Assembly (NCBI RefSeq): GCF_000246855.1
Contig: NC_016609.1
Location: 2,790,001 to 2,854,000, forward strand
Length of the DNA stretch: 64,000 nt
Source: Niastella koreensis GR20-10
GTDB taxonomy: Bacteria > Bacteroidota > Bacteroidia > Chitinophagales > Chitinophagaceae
Reading direction: 5' to 3'
Position 1 is the stretch's first letter, and every line of letters starts with the position of its first letter. Positions 1-7,483 of this stretch are shown here, one piece after another. The translations under genes were made by a program, and so were the position numbers. Under the pieces are notes generated by a model, which was not told the DNA's origin, made no database searches, and worked only from the letters and a program-made list of their open reading frames with translations.

Positions 1-395
1 ATCCTGAATGCGCCGCACTGTATTGAGGAACCGTATCTTTGATCTAAGTAGGCCAAAATTGCCTGTTCATTATATGATACGGTAAGAATAAAATCATACT
101 GTTCGAAATCGATCTCCTGCCATTTCATGGCCGTTATTGCATGCAGATGAGGATTGTTTTTTAAAAGGGCGTCAGATAGCATATTGTGACCTGCTGCTGT
201 AAAGTTGATGGTTATTGCGGCGTTCTGCAGAAAGCCCTTCAAATAGGTAAGCTTGTGAAAACGGATCACCCAGTCGCCTATAATATCAAATTCTTCTTCA
301 TGCAGTATAAGTACCCGTTTAATACTCGCAACATCCAACATGTTATTGTTATGCAATATCTTATTCAGCGTTTCCTTTTGGCTTTCAATTCTCAT
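1..395 (-). CDS. GT9-like (heptosyltransferase-like) protein, 3' end beyond the left edge
   Basis: An open frame starts with ATG at 395 and reads 131 codons without a stop to the window edge, so only the N-terminal part is present. The translation (for example VLILHEEEFDIIGDW, then LLKNNPHLHAITAMKWQEIDFEQYDFIL) is clearly homologous to the N-terminal half of each of the three repeats in the 1122-aa protein at 15217-18585. It starts 26 bp after the LanC-like stop codon and so belongs to the GT92-GT92-LanC operon. The part that would carry the GT9 donor-site motif lies off the window. The family assignment rests on the longer paralogue, and the function is inferred to be glycosyl transfer or sugar-nucleotide binding. 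Confidence 0.75.
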   Translation of the reverse strand, partial: MRIESQKETLNKILHNNNMLDVASIKRVLILHEEEFDIIGDWVIRFHKLTYLKGFLQNAAITINFTAAGHNMLSDALLKNNPHLHAITAMKWQEIDFEQYDFILTVSYNEQAILAYLDQRYGSSIQCGAFR

Positions 396-421
396 GTGCT
401 ATTATATTTATTCCGGTTATT

Positions 422-1507
422 TTAATGCAGCAAATCATAGAGCCAGTCCCCCTGTATGCATCCCTCAAGTGTTAGCAATGCCATGCCCTCTGCAGCATAC
501 CCGCCTGGAAAACCGTACTCATGGTGCCCGTTATGCAATATGTTATCGTTCTTATTTATTCTTCTTTTATAAAAATCCAGGCACGCTGCAGCATAATTAT
601 TAAAAGAATCTTCCTTTAAGACGGTTTGTAATTTTCTACAGGCAATGGCATGGTACAACAGGTCTGCGTTCGTACTGTTGTTCAACAGGAATAATTGATC
701 CACAGCCCCTTCATATTCTTCAAGCAGCCGTATCGCAAACGTTGCAAAACCGGGATCTGTCGTTCTCTCGTATACCTGTAACAGCGACAGTGCCATGCTG
801 AAAGGGTTGCAACCGGTTGTAAATGGCTTAAAACGCGGATTGTTAAAGAGGACCATCTCCAGGCCCCTGAAACTATGCGGTAAAATCATCCTGATCTCTT
901 TCTCTCTAAAGCCCGTAGTAAATATCCTGGATAGTACATCTAATATGCCAATGAAATCTTTGTTATCCAGTTGCGGCATCAGGGTTGGGTCCACAAGGCG
1001 GAGCAAGTAAAAGAAATGCAAAACGCATTTCCTGTTGTATTTGGATGAAGGTCCTATAGTTATCAGGGAGTTTTTGCGATAATCCTGCGCAAAATATTTT
1101 CCCAGCCCTGACAGCCTGTACAGGTTTTTGTGGATGTTTTCACGCGGGAAATCACGAACGTTGTTATAAATTACCTGTTTCGCCGTTTCAGGCAATTCGG
1201 CCATACCTTCGTTTATAAATCCTTTTTTCAATAAGTAATTGAGTCCGGCATCCACACCACTCAGGCCATCATAATAATCTGCCGAAGTAAATTCCCCGAT
1301 ACTGTTCCGGATATCGTCTATAAGTTCGTCCGCCATCGCCGTACAGGCCTCGTTATTATAACTGCAGCCATAATGAAAAAGGAAAATGGCCATGCCCATT
1401 TTTCCATTAAGTCCCCTGTCGGTTATGTGAGTGCTGCCGGCAGACATACGGCTAACAATGTTGTGCAGTATGCCGGATATTGTTTCTTCAACAATTAGTT
1501 GTTCCAT
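422..1507 (-). CDS. LanC-like protein with a degenerate zinc site
   Basis: A 361-aa protein with the repeating Gly-rich helix pattern of lanthionine cyclases (GLNGKMGMAIFLFHYG near residue 33, YYDGLSGVDAGLNYLL near 78, GGYAAEGMALLTL near the C-terminus). True LanC enzymes bind zinc with Cys, then Cys-His in a CHG motif, to activate cysteine thiols. Here one Cys may survive (TTGCNPF), but the position matching CHG reads LLN in FLLNNSTNADLL. Lanthionine formation is therefore doubtful. The start overlaps the upstream GT92 stop by 13 bp, so translation is probably coupled. It could be a peptide-binding or scaffolding relative. No LanB/LanM dehydratase or precursor peptide is visible in the window. 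Confidence 0.72.
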   Translation of the reverse strand: MEQLIVEETISGILHNIVSRMSAGSTHITDRGLNGKMGMAIFLFHYGCSYNNEACTAMADELIDDIRNSIGEFTSADYYDGLSGVDAGLNYLLKKGFINEGMAELPETAKQVIYNNVRDFPRENIHKNLYRLSGLGKYFAQDYRKNSLITIGPSSKYNRKCVLHFFYLLRLVDPTLMPQLDNKDFIGILDVLSRIFTTGFREKEIRMILPHSFRGLEMVLFNNPRFKPFTTGCNPFSMALSLLQVYERTTDPGFATFAIRLLEEYEGAVDQLFLLNNSTNADLLYHAIACRKLQTVLKEDSFNNYAAACLDFYKRRINKNDNILHNGHHEYGFPGGYAAEGMALLTLEGCIQGDWLYDLLH

Positions 1508-2352
1508 TGTACATTGTATTTTTTAATTCCCATTTTCATGAGTTTATAAAGAATTGCAGCGGTATATTTTTGCATATATGTATCAATCATCTCATTTTTG
1601 TCGAGCGACATAGACACCACAAACATCTTTAAAGTCTCTTCTTCGTCAAATAGCCAAACGGGACCGGTCATATGATTTATAGATACGGTGCCACGCTTTG
1701 CTCGTTTCAACCATCTTGTAAATGAACGGCATTGGTAATGGTTAATATGCGCCACAGCTGATATGCCATCGTATATATCATTTTCATGCGCTCTGTTATT
1801 TGCATCCACCCATCCTTCGGGCGATTTCAGCTCGCAAATGTGTGCATTCGGTATATTTACTATTGCCTGGGATCGTGTTATTGACTTTACATTATAGTGA
1901 GGCTCGATCTTTCGCCGTATAAGGGAAGCGGTAACGAGGCCCGGCGGATCATTGTAATAGCCATTATGGCCAAATGCATGCCAACGGAGTGAGATGGAAA
2001 CTGCGTTGGGAAAACCCGCCAGGAATTCGTTGATGGTATCGTGTTTTCGCAGCTCTATGAATTCATCACCATCTATAAACGTCATCCATTCAAAACCGGC
2101 GCCATATTCCGCTACGGCATTCAGATAGGCCTTTGTTTGCCGGTTTCTGCCCGGAAGATCCTCATGCACATAAAACCAGGGGATAACGGTTACATATGCA
2201 GCATGCGGTTGTAAAAGTTGCTGTAATGGCAGCTCAGGCGAATCATCGTAGAGAAAAAAATGATCGATGCCTATCATTTTGTGATATACCAGCCATTCAT
2301 CGAGGAAAGGTTCTTCATCCTTAAGGATGGCTACCAGGCAAATTGGTTTCAT
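1495..2352 (-). CDS. GT92-type glycosyltransferase (copy 2)
   Basis: A 285-aa protein of the GT92 / DUF23-like group of GT-A-fold glycosyltransferases. It opens with ICLVAILKDEEPFLDEW, followed by YHKMIGIDHFFLYDDS, the metal/nucleotide-sugar motif FIDGDEF (Asp94-Gly-Asp96-Glu97), and the C-terminal HINHYQCRSFTRWLKRA block typical of the family (HYxxRS). There is no membrane segment, so it is probably cytosolic. It is a tandem paralogue of the gene at 2384-3226: start, DGDEF region and the C-terminal YKLMKMGIKK are nearly the same in both. It sits 31 bp after that gene and overlaps the LanC-like start. Donor and acceptor are unknown. Confidence 0.85.
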   Translation of the reverse strand: MKPICLVAILKDEEPFLDEWLVYHKMIGIDHFFLYDDSPELPLQQLLQPHAAYVTVIPWFYVHEDLPGRNRQTKAYLNAVAEYGAGFEWMTFIDGDEFIELRKHDTINEFLAGFPNAVSISLRWHAFGHNGYYNDPPGLVTASLIRRKIEPHYNVKSITRSQAIVNIPNAHICELKSPEGWVDANNRAHENDIYDGISAVAHINHYQCRSFTRWLKRAKRGTVSINHMTGPVWLFDEEETLKMFVVSMSLDKNEMIDTYMQKYTAAILYKLMKMGIKKYNVQWNN

Positions 2353-2383
2353 TTTATATTAGTATAAAAATTTTAATTACCAA

Positions 2384-3226
2384 TTATTTTTTAATTCCCA
2401 TTTTCATAAGTTTGTAAAGGATGGCAGCGGAATACTTCTGCATATAGGTGTCTATCTTTTCGTTTTTGTCCGATGCCATAGCCACTACGAACTGCTTTAA
2501 ACATTGTTCTTCGTCCAGTCGCCAGCGTTCCTTTTGGGGGAATGATTCCATATTGTCGAAAGTTACTTCGCCCCGGTTGGCACGTCGCATCCATCTTTTA
2601 AACGATCGGCATTGATAATGGTTAATATGCGCCACTTCCGATATGCCTTCGTATAAATCTTCAAGAACCTTGTTGTTGGTATCTACCCTGCTGCTGTATT
2701 TGAGCACGCAAACATGTGCATTCTCTATGCTTGCTATTGCCCCGGGTCTCGTTATGGATTTTACATTCTCGCTGGGCTTTCCTTTTCTCCTGATAAGCGA
2801 AGCGGTTATAAGCCCTGGTGGATCGTCGTAAAAGTTGTTATGGCCAAATACATGCCAATGGAGCGTGATGGAAACGGCTTCCGGAAAATCGAGCAGGAAC
2901 TCATTAATGGTATCGTGCTTTCGTAGCACTATGAACTCATCGCCGTCGATAAAGGTGATCCATTCAAAACCCGAACCGTATTCCTGCAAGGCGTGCGTAT
3001 AAGCCTTTGTTTGCCGGTTAATGCCCGGGCGCTCCTCATGCATATGATACCATGGAATAACGGTTACGTATGCGGCATGCGGTTGTAACAATTTTTTCAG
3101 TGGCAGGTCAGGTGCATCATCGTAGAGAAAAAAATGATTGATGCCAATCATTTTGTGATATACGAGCCATTCATCGAGGAATGGTTCTTCATCCCGGAGG
3201 ATGGCTGCCAGGCAAATAAATTTCAT
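2384..3226 (-). CDS. GT92-type glycosyltransferase (copy 1)
   Basis: A 280-aa paralogue of the next gene with the same layout: KDEEP-like opening (LRDEEPFLDEW), YHKMIGINHFFLYDD, FIDGDEF near residue 94 and HINHYQCRSFKRWMRRA. It is the first gene of the minus-strand operon that runs off the left edge, and its ATG at 3226 faces the divergent control region 3227-3455. The two copies differ mostly in the middle acceptor-side region (residues about 150-240), which fits a tandem duplication followed by acceptor divergence. Substrate unknown. Because of its neighbours, glycosylation of a secreted peptide or lipopeptide is a reasonable guess. Confidence 0.85.
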   Translation of the reverse strand: MKFICLAAILRDEEPFLDEWLVYHKMIGINHFFLYDDAPDLPLKKLLQPHAAYVTVIPWYHMHEERPGINRQTKAYTHALQEYGSGFEWITFIDGDEFIVLRKHDTINEFLLDFPEAVSITLHWHVFGHNNFYDDPPGLITASLIRRKGKPSENVKSITRPGAIASIENAHVCVLKYSSRVDTNNKVLEDLYEGISEVAHINHYQCRSFKRWMRRANRGEVTFDNMESFPQKERWRLDEEQCLKQFVVAMASDKNEKIDTYMQKYSAAILYKLMKMGIKK

Positions 3227-3455
3227 TTTTTATGATTTTCGACGATGAGTGAAGGTTTGCTTGTTGTTTTAAAAATAGTACTGATTTTACAAAAAAACAG
3301 GTAAAAGAGGGATGTAATTTGCCACGCCCTGATAATATATAGTAATACCCGCAGTTTATTTAGTATGACTGCTACCGTGAAATCTATCACCTGTACTTAA
3401 TTTAATTTTATTTCCTGTACCTGAAAAGGCCAGGTGATAGCTTTTATTAATACAC
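3227..3455. promoter_or_regulatory. Divergent intergenic control region
   Basis: These 229 bp separate the start of the GT92 operon (minus) from the start of the ABC exporter (plus), so both promoters should lie here. I see no clean Bacteroidota promoter (TTTG / TAnnTTTG at proper spacing). Two things stand out. TAGTAATACCCG at 3340-3351 and CTATCACC at 3384-3391 both recur in the same order upstream of the antiterminator gene (7272-7283 and 7298-7305). There is also a 10-bp perfect inverted repeat, CTATCACCTG / CAGGTGATAG, at 3384-3393 and 3431-3440. The role is inferred from position. Confidence 0.5.
3384..3440. repeat. 10-bp perfect inverted repeat upstream of the ABC exporter
   Basis: CTATCACCTG at 3384-3393 and its exact reverse complement CAGGTGATAG at 3431-3440 are separated by 37 AT-rich bases. 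The right arm ends 15 bases before the exporter ATG (3456). The pair could be two half-sites bound by a looping regulator, or a long-loop hairpin in the 5' leader that masks the ribosome binding region. Confidence 0.55.
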
Positions 3456-5702
3456 ATGAATTCTGGTGCAGTGAAAAATATCTCTTTTAATAAACGGACC
3501 GGCCATCTGCCAAGTGGGTATGCATGCCTGTGGATAATTGTTCAGCATTATGATAAAAAATACAGTGAAGAAAATTTCCGGGGAAAAATAGATGTAAACA
3601 AAGCGGGTATTGCGTTATCAGATATAAGTATAGCCGCAGAAAAAACAGGCTTCAGGGCCCGGTGCACAGAACTAACTTTTAAAGAATTGACCGATGATGC
3701 ATTTTTACCCTGTATTATAAAGTGGGACCGGCAATATTGTGTCTTACAATCCGGGCCGGGTTTTGGAAAAGGTAAAATGCTACAGTGTATAACACCGGCA
3801 GGCGACATTATTTCATATACCAGGGCCGAATTTATGCGGCACTGGACAGGCAATGAACTAACCGGTATCCAGACTACCGGCGAAGTATTGCTGCTGGAAC
3901 CATCTTTTACGTTCCATAACAGGGACAGAAAAAATGGGGATACATTAAGCTGGCGAATAATACTGAAGTTTTTTACCCGAAGCCGGTTGCAGATCACCCA
4001 GGTTGTTATGTCATTGCTGATCTCGTCACTGTTTCAGCTTATCATTCCCTTTTTGATGCAAAGTGTTGTAGATATAGGTGTCAATACCCAGGACCTTAAC
4101 TATATCACTATCGTGCTTTGTGCTATGTTCATGCTCATCATGGGCCGCATAAGCGTTGATTTTATACGCAGCCGCCTAATATTATATATTACCACCACTG
4201 TAAATATTTCCGTTATTTCAGAATTCTGGATAAAACTTACCAGGTTACCCATCTCCTACTTTGACCGTAATCATACCGGCGACATTTTGCAGCGTATCAG
4301 CGACAATAAGAATGTTCAGAATTTTTTAACTGGCCCTACCCTTACTACCATTTATTCAATACTCAATTTTATTGTATTTGCCATCGTGTTGATGATGTAC
4401 AAAATAGAGTTGTTCATTATTTTCACGATCGCCATGGTGCTGTATTCATTGTGGATGCAGTTGTTTCTGCGGTTCCGTCGCAAAATTAATTATGAGTTAT
4501 TCGATGCCTCTGCCCAGGAAAACAATACCACCCTTCAACTGGTGCAGGGTATGCAGGATATAAGATTAAATAATATTGGGCAGTTCAAAAGATGGGACTG
4601 GGAAAAGATGCAACTCGCCTTGTTCCGGCTCTATAGCAAACGGCTAAACTATAATCAATTGCAACAGGCCGGCGCCATGGCTATCAACCACCTGAAAGAT
4701 ATGGTGCTTACTTTTGCCGTAGCAAAATTATTAGTTGAAGGTGAATTGACATTTGGGGCCATGCTGGCCATACAGTATATCATCGGGCAGCTGGGCGCGC
4801 CTATTGAACAATTGATCTGGTATATTCAAAACGCACAGGATGCGAAGATCAGCATGGAGCGGTTGAATGAAATTCATGAAAAAGAGGAGGAAGAGATTCC
4901 CGGAAAAAACTATATTTTACATCTGCCTCCTCTGCAAATCATTCAGTTGACCAACTTTTCATTTACCTTCCCCGGAAACAATACATCCCGTGTATTAAAT
5001 GATCTTTTTATTACAATACCGCCGGGAAAAACAACGGCTATCGTTGGAGAAAGCGGATGTGGTAAAACCACTTTATTGAAGATTCTGCTGAAGTTTTATA
5101 ATCGGTACGAAGGTAATATTACCGTTGGCGATATTGAATTTAAAGACATCAGTCCCTCCTACTGGCGCAGTCAATGTGCGGCCGTATTTCAGGATGGCTT
5201 TATATTCAGTGATACTATCGAAAAGAATATATCAATGGAGCATCAGCAGGCCGACAGGGAAAAATTGATGGAAGCCTGCAGAATAGCCAATATCCTGTCA
5301 TTTATTGATTCACTGCCCGATGGTTTCAATACAAGACTTGGCACAGATGGCACAGGCATAAGCCAGGGACAAAAACAACGGTTATTGATAGCCCGGGCTG
5401 TATATAAAGACCCGCAATACCTTTTCCTTGATGAATTTACCAACTCACTGGATGCGGCAAATGAAGTGACCGTTATTGAAAATTTAAGACTTTTCTCAGC
5501 AAACAGGACCATCGTTGTAATAGCTCACCGTTTAAGTACTGTAAGAAATGCCGATAATATCATAGTAATGCACCAGGGCCGTATTACGGAACAGGGAACG
5601 CATGAGGAACTGACGCGGGCAAAAGGGAAATATTTCAAATTGATAAAAAATCAATTACTGACCGACTCAATTGAAATGTCAAATAATGCCAACCAATTAT
5701 AA
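3456..5702 (+). CDS. ABC exporter with a degenerate C39 peptidase-like domain
   Basis: A 748-aa half-exporter of the peptidase-containing bacteriocin type: C39-like domain (about 1-130), transmembrane domain (about 165-450), ATPase (about 490-735). The ATPase is intact: Walker A GESGCGKTTL, signature ISQGQ, Walker B LFLDEFTNSLD, H-loop AHRLS. The C39 domain has lost its catalytic residues: the DCGPACL motif reads PSGYACL (Ser20 for Cys), the catalytic His position reads Tyr94 (RQYCVLQ), and the Asp of the DP motif reads Thr113 (ITPAG). It therefore should not cleave leader peptides, and resembles the non-proteolytic domains of HlyB-type exporters. It overlaps the HlyD-like gene by 17 bp, so the two form a transport unit. 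The likely cargo is the NRPS product or a peptide of the left operon. Confidence 0.88.
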   Translation: MNSGAVKNISFNKRTGHLPSGYACLWIIVQHYDKKYSEENFRGKIDVNKAGIALSDISIAAEKTGFRARCTELTFKELTDDAFLPCIIKWDRQYCVLQSGPGFGKGKMLQCITPAGDIISYTRAEFMRHWTGNELTGIQTTGEVLLLEPSFTFHNRDRKNGDTLSWRIILKFFTRSRLQITQVVMSLLISSLFQLIIPFLMQSVVDIGVNTQDLNYITIVLCAMFMLIMGRISVDFIRSRLILYITTTVNISVISEFWIKLTRLPISYFDRNHTGDILQRISDNKNVQNFLTGPTLTTIYSILNFIVFAIVLMMYKIELFIIFTIAMVLYSLWMQLFLRFRRKINYELFDASAQENNTTLQLVQGMQDIRLNNIGQFKRWDWEKMQLALFRLYSKRLNYNQLQQAGAMAINHLKDMVLTFAVAKLLVEGELTFGAMLAIQYIIGQLGAPIEQLIWYIQNAQDAKISMERLNEIHEKEEEEIPGKNYILHLPPLQIIQLTNFSFTFPGNNTSRVLNDLFITIPPGKTTAIVGESGCGKTTLLKILLKFYNRYEGNITVGDIEFKDISPSYWRSQCAAVFQDGFIFSDTIEKNISMEHQQADREKLMEACRIANILSFIDSLPDGFNTRLGTDGTGISQGQKQRLLIARAVYKDPQYLFLDEFTNSLDAANEVTVIENLRLFSANRTIVVIAHRLSTVRNADNIIVMHQGRITEQGTHEELTRAKGKYFKLIKNQLLTDSIEMSNNANQL

Positions 5703-6243
5703 AACACGAGATATTAAAAGTAATTATAAAGGGACGCCGCTCAGAACGCCGGGGTATATTGATCTTAATACACAGACCGGAGTCGTTCCTTCAAAGCCTG
5801 GCGGCATTTACCGATGGATATTTCCTCATTTTGCCGGTGTATTATTCCTGGGGCTGGCTGTGTTGTGGTTCATTCCCCATCCCGAGATCATAAAAACAAC
5901 GGGTACAGTAACAGGGATCGATGCCCAGGAGAAAATGTTATATATTAATATAGCCGCCCCTGAAGACAGTATGCAGACTATTCGTTCAGGTCAATTAATA
6001 CAAATAAGAGTTAAAGAACAGCCCGGCGCTCAGTTTGATGTTGTAACAGGCAGGTTGCTGCAGGTATCAGCTGGCAGGTTGGAGCATGATCTGATGGCTA
6101 AGGTATTGTTATCGGAATTTAAAACGGCTCAGTATAACAGGCCCGGCAACAAAAGTTTAAAAGTTAACCTGGTCATTGTTGTAAAAGACCTGAGATTACT
6201 GCAATGTATTTTCAAAAACCCGCTAAAACAAATGGGAAAGTAA
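5686..6243 (+). CDS. Short HlyD-like periplasmic adaptor subunit
   Basis: A 185-aa protein starting at ATG 5686 (MPTNYKTRDIK). An in-frame TTG at 5671 would add five residues, but ATG is preferred. Layout: cytoplasmic N-terminus of about 45 residues, one membrane anchor (FAGVLFLGLAVLWFI), then a beta-rich HlyD-type portion (IKTTGTVTGIDAQEKMLYINI; GQLIQIRVKEQPGAQFDVVTGRLLQVS). Usual HlyD adaptors are about 400 aa and carry a coiled-coil hairpin with a lipoyl domain. Here that middle part is missing, so it could not reach an outer-membrane channel in the usual way. It overlaps the exporter stop, so coupled translation and a complex with it are likely. Confidence 0.72.
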   Translation: MPTNYKTRDIKSNYKGTPLRTPGYIDLNTQTGVVPSKPGGIYRWIFPHFAGVLFLGLAVLWFIPHPEIIKTTGTVTGIDAQEKMLYINIAAPEDSMQTIRSGQLIQIRVKEQPGAQFDVVTGRLLQVSAGRLEHDLMAKVLLSEFKTAQYNRPGNKSLKVNLVIVVKDLRLLQCIFKNPLKQMGK

Positions 6244-6270
6244 AGGTCCCGGATGTATCAACCTGCACGA

Positions 6271-6311
6271 TTATTGCTCAAATCAACACACTTATTGCTT
6301 AAATAGCACAC
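6271..6311. repeat. Tandem direct repeat of about 20 bp (possible operator)
   Basis: Two head-to-tail copies, at 6271-6291 and 6292-6311, share TTATTGCT, then C/T, AAAT and CACAC. A decayed third copy begins TTATCAGTTTAA at 6312. The 20-21 bp period is two helical turns, as expected of stacked sites for a DNA-binding protein. It lies in the 302-bp gap between the HlyD-like gene and the response-regulator gene, about 235 bp before the latter. The binding protein is unknown. Confidence 0.45.
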
Positions 6312-6426
6312 TTATCAGTTTAACCCTTTAGTTAATTGTTATATTCACCTTTTTATCTAAATTTGGTTCTCCCTTCTATAATTACAATCCTGAAAGGCAA
6401 CTCTGTTAACGTAGCGTGATTTTTCC

Positions 6427-6458
6427 CTTGTGAATGAAAAGGTTCACAAGTTTCGTTT
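6427..6458 (+). terminator. Inverted repeat followed by a T-rich run; possible terminator
   Basis: CTTGTGAA (6427-6434) and TTCACAAG (6443-6450) are perfect 8-bp complements around an 8-base loop, followed directly by TTTCGTTTT. This could end transcripts from the ABC-HlyD unit, although it lies about 185 bp past the stop and the stem is AT-rich. It could instead be a palindromic operator for the response-regulator gene that starts at 6546. The rest of the 6244-6545 gap holds the direct repeats and nothing else I recognise. Confidence 0.4.
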
Positions 6459-6545
6459 TCTAATCCCTGTGTGCCTTAAACGCCGTACAGGATCAGGATA
6501 TTGTTTTTTCTAATATATTCCATAAATCTCACAATCCATTAAACC

Positions 6546-7235
6546 ATGTTATCTAAGCTGATTAACATTGCCATTGTTGACACGCACACTTTGTTTAGAA
6601 AGACCCTAAAAAACTACATTTCTGATCAAAGGAATATGAATGTTGTTATACAATCGCCCAACATCTCGGATCTCCTAAGCAAACTGAAAGATTTTGAAGT
6701 TCATATTCTGCTTATGGAGGTATACGTGCCCGAACAAAACGGTGTTGATGCAGTGAAAAACATCAAAAGTAAATACCCTGATATCAAGATCCTGGCCTTA
6801 TCAACATGCACCGAAATGAATTCTTTAAACGAATTGCTTGACGCCGGCGTATATGGCATCATTTCAAAAACAGACGAACCCGATGAGCTTATACGTGCTA
6901 TTGAGGCCATCTCGGAAAAGGGAATATACCGCAGCGCGCTTTTTACGGAAATAATGTACTGGAATAAACAGCATAACTTAATGTCGAATAAAGAGACAAC
7001 AACTGTTTCATTAAATAAAAGAGAAAGCGAGATGCTGCAGCTATTGTGGGAAGAAAAAAGCAATAAAGAAATAGCTGGCTATTTATATTTAAGTGTAAGG
7101 TCGGTAGAAAAGATAAGGCAGGACCTGAAAGAAAAACTGGGCGTAAAGTCTACCATCGGCCTGATAAAATATGGCATCAATAAAAAAATAATAAAAGTTA
7201 CCTCACCCGTTTACACCAAATGGCTACAGCCTTGA
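6546..7235 (+). CDS. NarL/FixJ-type response regulator with atypical receiver
   Basis: A 229-aa protein with a receiver domain (about 6-125) and a LuxR-type helix-turn-helix (about 153-212: LNKRESEMLQLLWEEKSNKEIA, then SVRSVEKIRQDLKEKLGV). The receiver is altered at key sites. The acidic pocket is Asp12-Thr13 instead of Asp-Asp. The phospho-acceptor position in ILLMEVYVPEQNG is Glu58. The conserved Ser86 and Lys108 remain. Glu often mimics phosphorylated Asp, so the protein may be active without a kinase, or respond to something else. No histidine kinase is adjacent. It lies alone between the exporter unit and the accessory operon, where it could control the divergent promoters nearby. Confidence 0.88.
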   Translation: MLSKLINIAIVDTHTLFRKTLKNYISDQRNMNVVIQSPNISDLLSKLKDFEVHILLMEVYVPEQNGVDAVKNIKSKYPDIKILALSTCTEMNSLNELLDAGVYGIISKTDEPDELIRAIEAISEKGIYRSALFTEIMYWNKQHNLMSNKETTTVSLNKRESEMLQLLWEEKSNKEIAGYLYLSVRSVEKIRQDLKEKLGVKSTIGLIKYGINKKIIKVTSPVYTKWLQP

Positions 7236-7255
7236 AAAACTGATAAAATAAAATT

Positions 7256-7272
7256 GCGGAAGACCGCTTTTT
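7256..7272 (+). terminator. Short hairpin with T tract after the response-regulator gene
   Basis: GCGG, loop AAGA, CCGC and then five T residues, beginning 20 bp after the stop codon at 7235. The stem is only four G/C pairs, so it is a weak intrinsic terminator, but position and T run fit. Confidence 0.4.
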
Positions 7273-7305
7273 AGTAATACCCGTATTAAACATACGGCTA
7301 TCACC
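7272..7305. promoter_or_regulatory. Palindrome and hairpin region upstream of the antiterminator operon
   Basis: TAATAC-CC-GTATTA (7275-7288) is a perfect 6+6 palindrome. It lies within TAGTAATACCCG (7272-7283), a 12-mer also found upstream of the ABC exporter (3340-3351). CTATCACC follows at 7298-7305, as it does there at 3384-3391. The same stretch can also fold as CCGTAT-TAAAC-ATACGG (7281-7297), and TACCCG could pair with CGGGTA downstream. A site for a LuxR-type regulator is plausible because such proteins bind short palindromes. The remainder of 7236-7483 shows no convincing gene: a 60-codon frame at 7357-7539 runs into the next gene and resembles nothing. Confidence 0.42.
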
Positions 7306-7483
7306 ATCGGGTAATTCTGTTGATCATTTAATTTTAAAGCGTTCGTTCATGTCTGTGTGACAGTATCCGGTTTAATGGCCGGATCACTGACTGGTTTACT
7401 ATTCAATACTAAAATTTGCACCTGCCGGTCCCATTGCTATGGTTATAGCAACAGGAAGCTGCATGTCTTAAAAGAAAAGCATC

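Noticed and set aside
186-603. Plus-strand frames at the left end
   Set aside because: They are antisense to the GT9-like partial gene and the end of the LanC-like gene, which have clear homology.
422-3226. Complete lanthipeptide cluster
   Set aside because: No precursor peptide or dehydratase is visible, the LanC-like protein lacks CHG, and the exporter peptidase is degenerate.
5671-5685. TTG as start of the HlyD-like gene
   Set aside because: An ATG five codons later (5686) gives a normal short overlap with the exporter stop.
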